This document shows, one piece after another, positions 1 through 9,822 of a DNA stretch of 64,000 nucleotides; the first letter of the stretch is position 1; each line of letters starts with the position of its first letter. The position numbers were made by a program, and so were the translations under genes. Source of the DNA: Spisula solida (taxonomy: Eukaryota > Mollusca > Bivalvia > Venerida > Mactridae); assembly GCA_947247005.1 (NCBI GenBank), contig OX365948.1:34600601-34664600 (forward strand), in the 5' to 3' direction. The notes below the pieces were generated by a model. It was not told where the DNA came from, did no database searches, and saw nothing but the letters and a program-made list of their open reading frames with translations.

Positions 1-1879
1 TTAATTGTTTCCCATGATCGGCAATCCATGGATATAATTTTGAATTGTTTTTTCTAACGTACTGAAGAGCATGTATCATACATCTTTTTGCCTCTTCTTT
101 TGGACCAGTTACATTTCTTCTCCTAGCAAACGATAAACTGTGTCGCCCGATTTTTCTTGTATCAAATATAGAGTCGCTATAACCGTGATCAGTCCATAAA
201 GTGATTATGTTTGATATAACTACATCACTTGTCAATCCACCTATCATAATCCATAGTGGCTTCTGACAAACATCATCCATCGTCTCATCTATACTCTGGT
301 TTACATGTTTTGATGAACTTACGGGTAGGTGATAGTGGAATGGAAAGGTATCATCCATGTGTTGGAGTGTTCGTACTTTTTGTTCATCAATAAAGTCTGA
401 TTTTTTTCCTTTAACAATCTGTGATATTTTGAACACTTTACTCAATCTTGTCAATGCGTTATTCACAGATTTATGAAAATCTGAAAGGTCTGATAACATT
501 CCTGTCACATAAGGAATCATGCGATCAACCCCGATGTGTTTAGTAACACCATTTGAATCTTTGAAATATATTCGAGTAGGAATGACAAAAGCGTTGGAAT
601 CATCCCGTTTGAACACATCGTCAAGAACATGTCCATTGAACTGAATGGCCAGTGGCATCATTAGGTCTACGCTTACATTTTCCTTAAATCTGTCTTTCGC
701 AGTAGTATCACCTTGATAGAAGGCTGGATTCAAAACATGTATTGCAAATGTTTGAGGTCCCATATTTAGGAATTCAACATTTCTTGTCTGATTCTCTGAG
801 TCGGCGAGTTTCTCCGTCTTGACAAATAGATTTGTTGATTCCATTTTGATCGTTCCGTTTGTAATAAAAGATTTCTGGGGATGAAAATCCTCCGTCTTCA
901 CATCGCATACGACGATATCATTTTTCATTTTACAACTGCGTGTGAAAATGTGTTTATTCAGTTTGGTTTTCAAATTATCAGTCAGTATGACCACACCACT
1001 TATCGGTATATTTTCACCAATAATCTCCAAGTTAGCTTCACAGTTCTTTGGCGACAAACTATTATCTGTGTTTAATCTCCAACAATTTGCCACCTCTGAC
1101 AAAATTTCATTTTCTTTAACTTTATCTGAATACTTGTTCAAAGCAAATGTAAATTTTCTGGTTGCACTCAATAGATGACTAAGAAGACTTCCAAAATTGT
1201 GAGCACTGTAATCCTTTATCGAAGTTGGTAGCGAAGACAATGGAGGTGAACGATCCCACATTTCTTCAATAAGCCTATAAGTTAAACCAGCATTCATACC
1301 TCTAAGTTTTGATTTGTTTTGGTAGTCGATGTGATCATAGTAATTTGCTAAGGTATTTTGTTTAGCAACGTTCGTATTTTTAATCGAAGAAATGTCACCG
1401 GCTCGAAGTATCTCTTCATAAACACTGGACAAGTAGTGAATCAATTTCTTGTCTACTTGCGATTGAATTTGAAGTAAAGCGTTCATTGTTAGTTTCATTA
1501 CCAACTCGTAATAACTAACCTTAGCCACCATAGTACCTGGCTTAACTGTGTTCGCCGCAACATTACTTCCATAAATATATTTGCAAATAACTGATTTTAA
1601 AGTATTCGCTTCAACCTGTACGTGAACCTGTTGCACACATTGTCCAAGAATTGATTCTGAAAGTTTTTCCATTTGATTTTCAATAACGTCAATGTCAAAT
1701 ACTAATTGTAAATGTTCTCTAACCAGCTCCGGTGTGAGCGTCTTTTGATGACTTAGGCTTGTCATCAAATTGTAAAGGCAATTGACAATATTTTTGTCAA
1801 ATTTTACATCCTCTGTCAACAGAGAACTCGTTTTATCTTGTTTGGGTTCGGTAGACCGATGAACGCTGAGCATCGACAT
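1..1879 (-). CDS. Partial protein of unknown function, C-terminus beyond window
   Basis: A minus-strand frame is open from an ATG at 1879 (a second in-frame ATG is at 1873) through the left edge, giving at least 626 codons with no stop. I found no catalytic motif, signal peptide or clear membrane segment in a hand translation. The N-terminal third is helical-looking and polar; later parts have a mixed alpha/beta character. Its length is compatible with a structural or tegument protein, but I do not recognise the family. It is divergent from the gene starting at 2002, with a 122-bp AT-rich gap that probably holds both promoters. The apparent small plus-strand frames at 881-1178 lie inside it and are shadows. 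Confidence 0.8.
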   Translation of the reverse strand, partial: MSMLSVHRSTEPKQDKTSSLLTEDVKFDKNIVNCLYNLMTSLSHQKTLTPELVREHLQLVFDIDVIENQMEKLSESILGQCVQQVHVQVEANTLKSVICKYIYGSNVAANTVKPGTMVAKVSYYELVMKLTMNALLQIQSQVDKKLIHYLSSVYEEILRAGDISSIKNTNVAKQNTLANYYDHIDYQNKSKLRGMNAGLTYRLIEEMWDRSPPLSSLPTSIKDYSAHNFGSLLSHLLSATRKFTFALNKYSDKVKENEILSEVANCWRLNTDNSLSPKNCEANLEIIGENIPISGVVILTDNLKTKLNKHIFTRSCKMKNDIVVCDVKTEDFHPQKSFITNGTIKMESTNLFVKTEKLADSENQTRNVEFLNMGPQTFAIHVLNPAFYQGDTTAKDRFKENVSVDLMMPLAIQFNGHVLDDVFKRDDSNAFVIPTRIYFKDSNGVTKHIGVDRMIPYVTGMLSDLSDFHKSVNNALTRLSKVFKISQIVKGKKSDFIDEQKVRTLQHMDDTFPFHYHLPVSSSKHVNQSIDETMDDVCQKPLWIMIGGLTSDVVISNIITLWTDHGYSDSIFDTRKIGRHSLSFARRRNVTGPKEEAKRCMIHALQYVRKNNSKLYPWIADHGKQL

Positions 1880-2001
1880 GATTAGTTATATACTATAAGT
1901 AAACGTACATGTTATGTTTTAAATACTTTTTTTCTTTCATCATACATCGAAAATAAATATATAAACTTATCTCGAAATTGATTCTTGTTCCGACAAAAGA
2001 A

Positions 2002-2694
2002 ATGTTTCCTAACCTAAGCAAAGTGTGTAAGAAGTATCGTATTGATTATTTCAAGAAAAAATTATCGAAACATCCTAGATATTTTATAGAGCAACTTAAC
2101 GAAACAGTAAACTATAATAACCTTCGGAAAGACATAAAAGAAATTTACTTCTATCCATCGTCGCTCGAATGTACGAGTGATTTTAAACACAATAAGTTAC
2201 TTCTGATATTGTGTCCAGACAACTTTTTTCTGTGTAATGGTAGAACAATTACAGACAACAAAAAAGTGATAGATCACCAACTCAAATTAAAGAATATAAG
2301 TGATCACTTTTACCAGGAATATTGCAGCGAGAATGACAAAAACGAATTTCAAATAAACACATTGTACAGTCAAATCAATTCGCTTTTAGCAGCTGCCAAA
2401 TGTGCAAACGACAAACGTATCAAAGTTTCGCAATTTCTCAACTTCTGGCATTGTAGTCTTTTGAACGATCAGTGGTGTTTATATGAATGTCAACTTGAAA
2501 CAGATGACTTTGTTGTAATCAAATACCGTTTACATAGGAAGAAACACAAGAACTATTGTTTCAACCCATGTTTGTTGTTTGGGGCATGTAAAGAAAAGTT
2601 GGATATGGAGATAGACGCAGATGAAAACTATTACATGTGTTTGTTAAAGATTGCTCTTTTTATTGACAATTCAAAAATAAACAAATACAATTGA
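2002..2694 (+). CDS. Unknown 230-aa protein
   Basis: The open frame extends back to a TTG at 1978, but for a eukaryotic virus the first ATG at 2002 is the likelier start. A TATA-like stretch (AAATATATAAAC, about 1955-1966) lies about 40 nt upstream of it. The product has a basic N-terminal region and a Cys-containing C-terminal half, without a motif I can assign. It converges on the minus-strand gene ending at 2712, with only 17 bp between the stops. Function unknown. Confidence 0.65.
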   Translation: MFPNLSKVCKKYRIDYFKKKLSKHPRYFIEQLNETVNYNNLRKDIKEIYFYPSSLECTSDFKHNKLLLILCPDNFFLCNGRTITDNKKVIDHQLKLKNISDHFYQEYCSENDKNEFQINTLYSQINSLLAAAKCANDKRIKVSQFLNFWHCSLLNDQWCLYECQLETDDFVVIKYRLHRKKHKNYCFNPCLLFGACKEKLDMEIDADENYYMCLLKIALFIDNSKINKYN

Positions 2695-2711
2695 TACAAA
2701 GTATTCTTCAG

Positions 2712-3236
2712 TTATTCTTCATTGTCTGTACTACAGTTTGATTCCACTCCACTATCATCGCTGACAGGTTCCTGCATCAGTTCTCTAACACTTGTTGCAG
2801 ACAAATACATTTCTGCGAAGACTCCCTCCCAAAACATGTTAGAAAGTAACAGTCCATGTAACCTTTCCAAACTTGTATAATATCGTATCGTGTTAATGGG
2901 TCGATTAGCAAAGTTCGTTTGATCCAGAAGAGCTTGCATTGCCTTTCGACACATAATTCTTGCAATCCGTCTGTTTCCAAGATACTCAATCGTTTCACGT
3001 TTTGCCCATTGCCAGTATGTGTTCAAGTGACATGGATAGAAACCATGTCCGTTTCCAAAATCCAATCGACATTCGTGTGGTCCTGCGATCAAACCAAAAC
3101 ACTGAGGACAATTCATGTCAACTTCAGTGTCAATAAGCATTTCAAAATGTCCCACGACCCACTCCAACATGAATTCTTCAAACATTTTCACTAACATATC
3201 GTCAGACACAAGCATAATTTCTTCAGCGTTGGACAT
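2712..3236 (-). CDS. Unknown protein with putative Cys/His zinc-binding cluster
   Basis: This is a 174-aa product starting at ATG 3236. Residues about 43-70 carry CPQC, then HEC, then a His and a CH pair, which is a plausible zinc-binding module. The spacing does not match a BIR or RING closely. The C-terminal tail is acidic and serine-rich (roughly the last 20 residues). A TATAAATAA on the minus strand at 3286-3294 lies about 55 nt upstream of the ATG and overlaps the stop of the preceding gene. The function is not recognised. Confidence 0.7.
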   Translation of the reverse strand: MSNAEEIMLVSDDMLVKMFEEFMLEWVVGHFEMLIDTEVDMNCPQCFGLIAGPHECRLDFGNGHGFYPCHLNTYWQWAKRETIEYLGNRRIARIMCRKAMQALLDQTNFANRPINTIRYYTSLERLHGLLLSNMFWEGVFAEMYLSATSVRELMQEPVSDDSGVESNCSTDNEE

Positions 3237-3285
3237 TTCGCTTCAGTGTATAATTGCAGAATGAAGCTTTGGATGCAATACAGCC

Positions 3286-3294
3286 TTATTTATA
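3286..3294 (-). promoter_or_regulatory. TATA box for the gene starting at 3236
   Basis: The minus strand reads TATAAATAA about 50-58 nt upstream of the ATG at 3236. It overlaps the stop codon (3286-3288) of the upstream gene, a compact arrangement repeated elsewhere in this window (for example 56032-56039). Confidence 0.55.
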
Positions 3295-3804
3295 GTGCAT
3301 CGGAGCAAATGAGTTACAGTATGTCTCACGTACCTCCTTCATAGTAGTTTTTACTTTTTTGTTGCTAGTACATTTCATCATGTGCGATTTCAATTTATTT
3401 CTAAATGTTTGATTGATACATGTTGCGGCCACTTGAACTGAAACTTTGTTTGGATGATTAAATATGATTTGTAAGAGTTGCCAACATTCCTTCTCGTATT
3501 TTTTGGTTATTTTTGATTTGATATGTTTCCATGTAGCAAATGCATATTGTTCAAACTCCAAATCACTTTTGGTCGATGAAACGTTCAGGGGTTTAGAACA
3601 TTGTAGATCGTCATAAAATACACGATTCGTGTCCGTTCTGTATTCCCATAAATCATAACTGTAAAACATGTAATCATCGACATGCTTCTTCAGGCTACCC
3701 GAATCTGTTATTTTATACGTGCCTATCGGATTACAAGTATCAAAGTTGAAATTACGTTTTACAAATTCATTCAGTTGTGGAAACTCGTCGAAATTGTACA
3801 TCAT
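3286..3804 (-). CDS. Unknown 172-aa protein
   Basis: The open frame reaches a TTG at 3816, but the first ATGs are at 3804 and 3801; I use 3804. The product is basic with Lys-rich segments in its C-terminal half and has no motif I recognise. Its 5' end overlaps the 3' end of the gene at 3767-4069 by 38 nt in another frame, so the two may be translated from one message or could represent one gene split by a frameshift. Overlaps of similar size are common in this genome, which favours two genes. Confidence 0.6.
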   Translation of the reverse strand: MMYNFDEFPQLNEFVKRNFNFDTCNPIGTYKITDSGSLKKHVDDYMFYSYDLWEYRTDTNRVFYDDLQCSKPLNVSSTKSDLEFEQYAFATWKHIKSKITKKYEKECWQLLQIIFNHPNKVSVQVAATCINQTFRNKLKSHMMKCTSNKKVKTTMKEVRETYCNSFAPMHYK

Positions 3805-4069
3805 CGTCCGGCCCAAACAGTAGCTGCTGTTTGTATTGTTCTACCAAGCTAAGAATTGTAGAGAAACAACCGTGCAATGTGAGATCCTCTTCTAACAGCG
3901 AAAAATTGGACGCAATATCTCGTAACTTAGACAAAAATGTTTTTATGTCCGTTTCTGTAAGCAATGTTAGATTGAACCGTTTTATTTCTTCAGTAATAAC
4001 GTGGTTATCCATAGAATGTAACAAATAAAATGAATATTTCCCTTTATGTATGGCCGTAACATAATACAT
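3767..4069 (-). CDS. Unknown 100-aa protein
   Basis: This is a short minus-strand frame with an ATG start at 4069, immediately downstream of the gene ending at 4084. It is a Leu-rich, probably helical product with no membrane segment or metal-binding pattern. It overlaps the next minus-strand gene (start 3804) by 38 nt. Its position in a run of tightly packed minus-strand genes (5779 to 2712) is the main support for calling it coding. Confidence 0.5.
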   Translation of the reverse strand: MYYVTAIHKGKYSFYLLHSMDNHVITEEIKRFNLTLLTETDIKTFLSKLRDIASNFSLLEEDLTLHGCFSTILSLVEQYKQQLLFGPDDDVQFRRVSTTE

Positions 4070-4083
4070 TTCATATTGATAGC

Positions 4084-4803
4084 TCAGAAATTTAGAAACA
4101 ATTGAGTGAGTTTATAGGAAAACAAGACAAAGTTGAACTTAGAATGAGAATATTCTTGTCGCAAATGTTCAAATATTGTACAAGGACAAATGAAAATATA
4201 TTGTGTCTTTACGTCAAATAAAAGTTGTTTATAACCGCCAGTTACATTTATCATTCTTTTGCCCATATGCTGACAGTGATGTGAAGCAGTTTGAACATTA
4301 CACAATAGTTGAAGATACGGATACGTTTTCACAAAACTGTAAGGTGCTGAAAATATATCAGTATCAAGTTGGAGAAGTTTGAAATCAACACCATTTCTTA
4401 ACATTGACCACTCATACTTTCGTAAAATCGGTTGACTGTAGAACAAACGATGAATCGGTTTACACATTGTACTTTCAATGTCATAACTATCGTAGACAGT
4501 GTCTTCATCTTCAAATTTCAATTCACTATCTTCATTTATTAATGCGTCCAGGCAATGTATATTGTTTCCGAAATTGTAAAGCGGATAAACTGTTAAATTG
4601 ATTAGACTATGTAGTTTGTATTTGTATAACGATGAATAAACACAAACAATGCCATCCAAGCTGTTCAATACCAACAAAATGTGTATATTGTTTACATAAG
4701 TGCTATAAACGTCGCTATTTTCGATTGCAAACTCCAATTTCCAGAAGTGGTTTTTAATCAATGCTTGAACTCCTAACGTACTGTTAAAGCAAAAGAAATC
4801 CAT
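4084..4803 (-). CDS. Unknown 239-aa protein
   Basis: The start is the ATG at 4803; the frame runs two codons further to a TTG. The product is mixed alpha/beta with many aromatic residues and several Cys and His residues (for example HHCQH near the middle of the C-terminal half) but no clear family signature. The start lies inside the 3' end of the neighbouring gene 4784-5779 (20-nt overlap), suggesting a shared transcription unit. Confidence 0.65.
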   Translation of the reverse strand: MDFFCFNSTLGVQALIKNHFWKLEFAIENSDVYSTYVNNIHILLVLNSLDGIVCVYSSLYKYKLHSLINLTVYPLYNFGNNIHCLDALINEDSELKFEDEDTVYDSYDIESTMCKPIHRLFYSQPILRKYEWSMLRNGVDFKLLQLDTDIFSAPYSFVKTYPYLQLLCNVQTASHHCQHMGKRMINVTGGYKQLLFDVKTQYIFICPCTIFEHLRQEYSHSKFNFVLFSYKLTQLFLNF

Positions 4804-5779
4804 AATCAAATTTTGAGTTTTCGTATGGAATTTTATAAAATTTCTGCTCTGATGTTTGTACTGTCAAGTAACTTGGATAAAACGTTACTGTAAATAAGTT
4901 TTTGTTTTCGGTATTCTCTTTAGAAACGACGATTCGTTCATTATCTCGAATTATATAATGTACCTGTAACATATCATCTTCTCCCACATGATGTGTTTTT
5001 AATCCAAGGACCAATTTTCCGATAAAATCAAATTTTTCTTTGGGAGACAAATTGTCGAAGTATTCACGATATATGCATTGTAAATACTCAATCACGTACT
5101 CGCATGAACAATTAAATAATCTGACAAAAAACCTTTGTAGCGATTTTGTAAACTCGTAGATAGTATGTCTTGAATAATCACACAAACTATAATCCATACA
5201 TTGTCGTGTTAACTCGAGTTCCAACTCATTGTTCGTGTAAACGATTCGCATTTGGTTTTTACGATCAAATTTGTCTAGATAATAATAAGGATTGTATGTA
5301 TTTCTCTCCCAATTACTATACTTCTCTGAACAAAATGATGAGTCAGTCTTTCCACCAGTCACGATTAGCTCTCCGATTTCGTTAATATCATACTTTACGT
5401 CGAAATCATCCATAAACATTTCTCTAGATTCTAACATATCACTTGATCTTATGTCCATTGAAAAACGTTTCACATACACTATATTGTCAGATTCGGTATT
5501 CCCTAATAAATCTACAGCGGAACATTCGTGCTCGTTGAAAAAAAAATATAAGTATGGATTAAACTTACAAGGTAACAAAACGCGATATAAATATACGGCT
5601 TCTGTCTTAGATTGTGAAATCAAAGCTGGTTGTTCAAATAAAGTGAATTGATAATTTGGTTCAAATACAACGTAATCTCCGTACAGACGTTTCTGTGTTG
5701 CAACTACAATATATTCTCTCGACGAATTCCACAGTCTCAAACATTCAATGGATTCTTCTGTGTCCGAAGTGTACGACAT
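4784..5779 (-). CDS. Unknown 331-aa protein
   Basis: The open frame begins at a GTG (5812), but the first ATG is at 5779 and starts an MSYTSDTEE sequence, which I take as the real N-terminus. The acidic N-terminus is followed by a long region rich in Tyr, Phe and Asp; no domain is recognised. The gene is divergent from the plus-strand gene at 5748, and the two 5' coding ends overlap by 32 bp, so each promoter must lie inside the other gene, or one of the starts is internal. Confidence 0.7.
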   Translation of the reverse strand: MSYTSDTEESIECLRLWNSSREYIVVATQKRLYGDYVVFEPNYQFTLFEQPALISQSKTEAVYLYRVLLPCKFNPYLYFFFNEHECSAVDLLGNTESDNIVYVKRFSMDIRSSDMLESREMFMDDFDVKYDINEIGELIVTGGKTDSSFCSEKYSNWERNTYNPYYYLDKFDRKNQMRIVYTNNELELELTRQCMDYSLCDYSRHTIYEFTKSLQRFFVRLFNCSCEYVIEYLQCIYREYFDNLSPKEKFDFIGKLVLGLKTHHVGEDDMLQVHYIIRDNERIVVSKENTENKNLFTVTFYPSYLTVQTSEQKFYKIPYENSKFDYGFLLL

Positions 5780-6320
5780 TGTCGATGAGTTGGATAAATG
5801 TATACTAAACACTACCTTTATATCAAAGATACGATATAAGGCGTATTTAGTATATAAAAAGCTTCTTCAAAAGCGACCTTTTGTGCAAGTCACAACAAAA
5901 ATAAATACAGCTAAACAGCAGATTCTTAACAAAACACTCTCTGGAAGTAAATTTGCTACAGAGGAAAAGGCCTACTACGAACAGTATATTCATACAATGG
6001 TTAACTTGACTATGGATGGTGTAGTAGTATTTATACAAAACTATGATAGTTTGAAAATAAATCCGATGAAATTTGTAAATGATCGTTGGCCGTCTCTTTA
6101 CGAATATTGGTTAAACTCAAATTTAAATACAGCTTTAGACGACGATTGGATTGTAACGAGGACTCAACTACCGATGGCAAAACAACCGAACAATTTCAGA
6201 ATGATATTCAAGATGTTTACTTTATGTCAAGTAATAAAAACGCAAATATTGAAATTACAAACTCCAAATTATACACATCTACCAATGTTTTCACAACTTG
6301 TCGAAAAAATCAAAATTTAA
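5748..6320 (+). CDS. Unknown 190-aa protein
   Basis: An ATG at 5748 opens a 190-codon frame. The sequence is helical-looking, basic toward the C-terminus and lacks a recognisable catalytic motif. Its first 32 bp overlap the divergent gene ending its 5' side at 5779. The next in-frame Met is far downstream, so the overlap is probably real. The stop at 6318-6320 is followed by an AT-rich gap before the gene at 6392. Confidence 0.6.
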   Translation: MDSSVSEVYDIVDELDKCILNTTFISKIRYKAYLVYKKLLQKRPFVQVTTKINTAKQQILNKTLSGSKFATEEKAYYEQYIHTMVNLTMDGVVVFIQNYDSLKINPMKFVNDRWPSLYEYWLNSNLNTALDDDWIVTRTQLPMAKQPNNFRMIFKMFTLCQVIKTQILKLQTPNYTHLPMFSQLVEKIKI

Positions 6321-6391
6321 TATTACAGTAAAAAACTAAATAAAAATTTGTTTTCATATATACATTCATATAGATAAATCACTCTGAGACA

Positions 6392-6904
6392 ATGTCGTCA
6401 AGCGTATTGTATCTCAGTTTTATCAACGAAAAACTTGTTGAAGAATCTATTCCTTTAATTTTTGACAATGACATAAATGCTTTTAGAGGGTGTATTGCTC
6501 GTAACAACTTCAGATTCCCAGTACTTACTAATCTAGTGAAGTTACAACGTTCATTCGGTGAGGACAAGCCATCATTTGAATTGATATTTTCTTACGACAC
6601 CAAAGATTTTGTTCGCATTTTCGTGTACGAACAACATCAGAAGATGTGTAGTAGACACAAGAGCATACTACTTAACGAGTCGGTTATTTATGATCTTCTA
6701 TACAAAAACGAGTGTGATGAAGCATTGTTATATTTTAATGGGAACGAGTTTGATTTCATTTTTCATACAAACAATGTTAACAACTCAAATTTCTACAAAC
6801 TATGGTTATGTATTTCGAGTCTACCAGCAAAAATGTTCTATCTCGTTTTACTATGTTATAAACTTTATACCGTTTGGTTTTGGTTGCTGTCTATGTTCCA
6901 GTAG
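6392..6904 (+). CDS. Unknown protein with hydrophobic C-terminal tail
   Basis: This is a 170-aa product from the ATG at 6392. The last 25 or so residues are strongly hydrophobic and aromatic (FYLVLLCYKLYTVWFWLL), which fits a C-terminal tail anchor. The rest looks soluble, so the protein could be tail-anchored in a nuclear, ER or viral membrane. The 3' end overlaps the end of the convergent gene 6891-8891 by 14 nt. Family not recognised. Confidence 0.65.
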   Translation: MSSSVLYLSFINEKLVEESIPLIFDNDINAFRGCIARNNFRFPVLTNLVKLQRSFGEDKPSFELIFSYDTKDFVRIFVYEQHQKMCSRHKSILLNESVIYDLLYKNECDEALLYFNGNEFDFIFHTNNVNNSNFYKLWLCISSLPAKMFYLVLLCYKLYTVWFWLLSMFQ

Positions 6905-8891
6905 TCAACTGACACGGATGTAACTTGAATTCTGGCAAATGTAAATTCTCATGACGTTCAAATATTCGAGAGTAAATAAATTGTCTTAAAAATATTTCTG
7001 TTTCATACAATGTATCTTCGTGTATGATATTTACTAGGTCAAATGTTCGAAGAAATACAACAACCGCCGCTAATATTTCGTTCACATACCTATTGACATT
7101 TATCTTACCACATGCTAAACGTGGTCTTACATCCACAGTTGGAGCAGAAAATGATACAGAGCTCATTTCTTTCTGTAAATCTTGCGTGTACACATACTCT
7201 GTTTTACCATCTATACCGTAATAAAAATAGTCACTCGGTTTTAGCTTTTTTAGCTTTTTGTTCTTCAAAGTAACTATGAAATCGCTTCTAGTCAAACATG
7301 TGTCGTTTTTGATAACATCGACTAAATCTAAACGTTCAGTGTCGGGGTGTAATGTAAGATATCTATAAATTGCTTCATAGATTTTCGACGCTGCTGCGAA
7401 TGGTTCATGTTTTACACCTTTAACTACGGGTTCACTGGTACGAATATCAATACCTACATATACGTTATTATTCTTGAAACTGTAGGGATACAGTACATGA
7501 TCGTGTTTTAGATGGTAACACGGATCAGATAGTTTACAGGTTTCTGATGTTGAGAAGAAACTATCCTTAGTCATAGCAAATATGTGAGTTTGGTTTCTTC
7601 TGTACGTATTATACATAACACGAATTGTCTCGTTGTGCGTCCGGTAAAATAAATTCGGAACATACCGCTTACACAATCCAAACATTTTTGTAATCACTGT
7701 TTTGATACTAGGATAAGTCTTACGACTCTGAATGAGTCTAGAAAACAAAGCTTTCATTCCCGGATCATCATACGTTTGTATAATAACGTTTGCGAAGAAG
7801 TTACTAAAATCATGGATGTACACATTTTCATTCTTACATGGTACTTTTGATCGGTTGTAATAACATACACCTTTCTTCAGCAGATATTTAGAAAATTGTT
7901 TGTTTTTTACCACTGTAAGTATTTGTTTACAATGTCGTAATCTCGCCTCTGGTATACACCTGTTCAATATGATATGACACACACTACGAACTTGGTTGCG
8001 AACATTTGGAGAGTTAGTGTGAAAACTATAATCAGTCAGTTTCCTCAGTCTTTTTACTAGTGACCGAGTATTTTTGAAAATATACAATACTTCATCATCT
8101 TCAGAGAACATAACAGTTACCTTACCATCAGATAGAATAAGCTTTGGATATTTCACGACGTTTTTGTACGGATCTATATTATGGCGTATTGTCGAAGCAT
8201 AACTGAATTTAGGACAGTAGCAAACCCTTCGCAATTCAATCTTTTCTCCGGGTTTATTCGTAGCTATCACAGTATCTGATGTTTCCTGAACAATATATTT
8301 CGCTAGTTTATCAACGCCGTATTTTATGAAGCAACAATTTGACATTTTTGGAACGTATAACAATTTCGTATTCCATTCAATTTTCTTCATGTATTTGACT
8401 TTAAGGTAACTTTTGATGGTTTCTTTGCTTGAATAATCCACTTGTGTTTGAAGAAAATACTGCAATGGTTTTTCAGTATCGGGTTGACTAAGGTGTCTCC
8501 GTTTTACATCCAAAACGATTTTGGTTTCACACGATTCGTAGTCAACACTGTACTTTGAAACGTCAATCGATAGTTGTTCACTAGTTTTCATAATATACGA
8601 TATTCGATTGAGTTTTTGTGAATTCAGTTCCAATCGGTCTGTCTTCACCACATCCTCAAATGGAATTGGAATGTCTTTTAGAAAATGTTTCACTGTAATA
8701 GTATGCGTTGATGTTGATTCGATTCTAATTTCTTTATGATACTTGCAGATGAACGTTTCTTCTCGCCCGAGTAATAAGATAAATAAATGTCCAACCTTTA
8801 CTGAATGTGTAACTGGAACAAACTCTATCCAATAGGCTCCAACAATCAAACAATTTGAATCATGAGCCAACATGTTTGTGTTTCTTATCAT
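6891..8891 (-). CDS. Unknown 666-aa protein, possible structural protein
   Basis: A long frame begins at the ATG at 8891 (a second Met is at codon 7). The product is basic and rich in beta-type sequence, with several dispersed Cys. I see no nucleotide-binding or protease motif. Its length would suit a capsid, portal or tegument component, but that is a guess from size alone. The start codon lies within the 3' end of the next upstream gene (8860-9768, 32-nt overlap), consistent with co-transcription. Confidence 0.75.
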   Translation of the reverse strand: MIRNTNMLAHDSNCLIVGAYWIEFVPVTHSVKVGHLFILLLGREETFICKYHKEIRIESTSTHTITVKHFLKDIPIPFEDVVKTDRLELNSQKLNRISYIMKTSEQLSIDVSKYSVDYESCETKIVLDVKRRHLSQPDTEKPLQYFLQTQVDYSSKETIKSYLKVKYMKKIEWNTKLLYVPKMSNCCFIKYGVDKLAKYIVQETSDTVIATNKPGEKIELRRVCYCPKFSYASTIRHNIDPYKNVVKYPKLILSDGKVTVMFSEDDEVLYIFKNTRSLVKRLRKLTDYSFHTNSPNVRNQVRSVCHIILNRCIPEARLRHCKQILTVVKNKQFSKYLLKKGVCYYNRSKVPCKNENVYIHDFSNFFANVIIQTYDDPGMKALFSRLIQSRKTYPSIKTVITKMFGLCKRYVPNLFYRTHNETIRVMYNTYRRNQTHIFAMTKDSFFSTSETCKLSDPCYHLKHDHVLYPYSFKNNNVYVGIDIRTSEPVVKGVKHEPFAAASKIYEAIYRYLTLHPDTERLDLVDVIKNDTCLTRSDFIVTLKNKKLKKLKPSDYFYYGIDGKTEYVYTQDLQKEMSSVSFSAPTVDVRPRLACGKINVNRYVNEILAAVVVFLRTFDLVNIIHEDTLYETEIFLRQFIYSRIFERHENLHLPEFKLHPCQLTTGT

Positions 8892-9768
8892 TGTTACAGA
8901 TGTCTAGTAGGAATCTCGATGTTGCCAAAACCGGTGATGTAAATTGGTTATCGTTACAGTATAATAGTATGTCTTTCAAATAAACTCTCTGCGGGGTGAT
9001 GTTATATGGATATGACTCTTCTTTTGTGTTTGTCCTTCCAACTACTGTGTAGATATAATCGAAGGATGGTTCATGTACTTGTTCTCGTATGACAGCGGTC
9101 AAATTACTGATGGGTTCTTCGCTGAGATATATAATATAGTCAAATATTCCGTGCAATTTATAAATGATTAGATAAATAATACTTCCAGTGAGACCATATC
9201 TGTAAGGCGTTGAATATCGCTCCTTTATATGATTTCTTGTTCCAGTGATAAGGAACTTTGCCACAGATTCACAAGATAATATTTTGTTGTCAAAGAAGTT
9301 TGAAGTGGGTACAAAACAATTATCTGGATCTGATACACGACCTTGTATACAAGCAGCTGTATTAAGTCTCCTTTGGTCGTTTAGCTTACTATGCGCCGAA
9401 CAACCAACTAGCTGCAACTGTCTGTACATTTTTGATAGATCATTAACAGTTTCAAAAGTACATTTCAACTCTTCGTAATCTATCAGATTGAAATCTCCGT
9501 TAACCATTTTGTGACTTTTCATAATTAGCCTGTAAGTTTCATCGTTAGTATTGAGAAGAGATATCAAATCGTGGAGATAAAATGTAGATAAATCTAAGCT
9601 ACTTATTCTTGTATTGAATTTACTGGTTTTAGTATCGTTGTTTACCCTTACGACAAGAGAACCATTTAAATTCAATTCACTGTTAACGCCAGAATAACTC
9701 GTTAAACTACTAGTCATATAATCAGGCTCGAAAGCAAAATCTAACAAAGAAGCCAAATGATAATCCAT
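8860..9768 (-). CDS. Unknown 302-aa protein
   Basis: The ATG at 9768 is preceded on the minus strand by an AT-rich TATA-like element (9801-9813). The product has a Ser/Asn-rich N-terminal third and a hydrophobic stretch near residues 192-216 (IIYLIIYKLHGIFDYIIYL) that is probably buried rather than a proven membrane helix. Its roughly 300-aa size is similar to herpesvirus capsid triplex subunits, but I see no diagnostic residue, so this remains unassigned. It overlaps the following gene by 32 nt. Confidence 0.7.
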   Translation of the reverse strand: MDYHLASLLDFAFEPDYMTSSLTSYSGVNSELNLNGSLVVRVNNDTKTSKFNTRISSLDLSTFYLHDLISLLNTNDETYRLIMKSHKMVNGDFNLIDYEELKCTFETVNDLSKMYRQLQLVGCSAHSKLNDQRRLNTAACIQGRVSDPDNCFVPTSNFFDNKILSCESVAKFLITGTRNHIKERYSTPYRYGLTGSIIYLIIYKLHGIFDYIIYLSEEPISNLTAVIREQVHEPSFDYIYTVVGRTNTKEESYPYNITPQRVYLKDILLYCNDNQFTSPVLATSRFLLDICNNDKKHKHVGS

Positions 9769-9800
9769 TTTGTAAATTTATTCTACAAATATACATCAGT

Positions 9801-9813
9801 ACTTTATATATTT
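9801..9813 (-). promoter_or_regulatory. TATA-like element for the gene starting at 9768
   Basis: The minus strand reads AAATATATAAAGT about 33-45 nt upstream of the ATG at 9768, between that start and the stop of the upstream gene at 9823. Confidence 0.45.
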
Positions 9814-9822
9814 ATTTTTGTA

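Noticed and set aside
881..1178. Two overlapping small plus-strand frames
   Set aside because: They lie antisense within the long partial minus-strand gene at 1-1879 and have no separate promoter or domain.
2712..3236. BIR (IAP-type) domain in the Cys/His cluster protein
   Set aside because: The Cys-x2-Cys pair and later His and Cys are present, but the spacing and surrounding residues do not match the BIR consensus well enough.
3286..4069. One frameshifted gene instead of two overlapping ones
   Set aside because: The downstream frame has its own ATG close to the overlap and overlaps of this size are frequent here, so two genes are preferred; not excluded.
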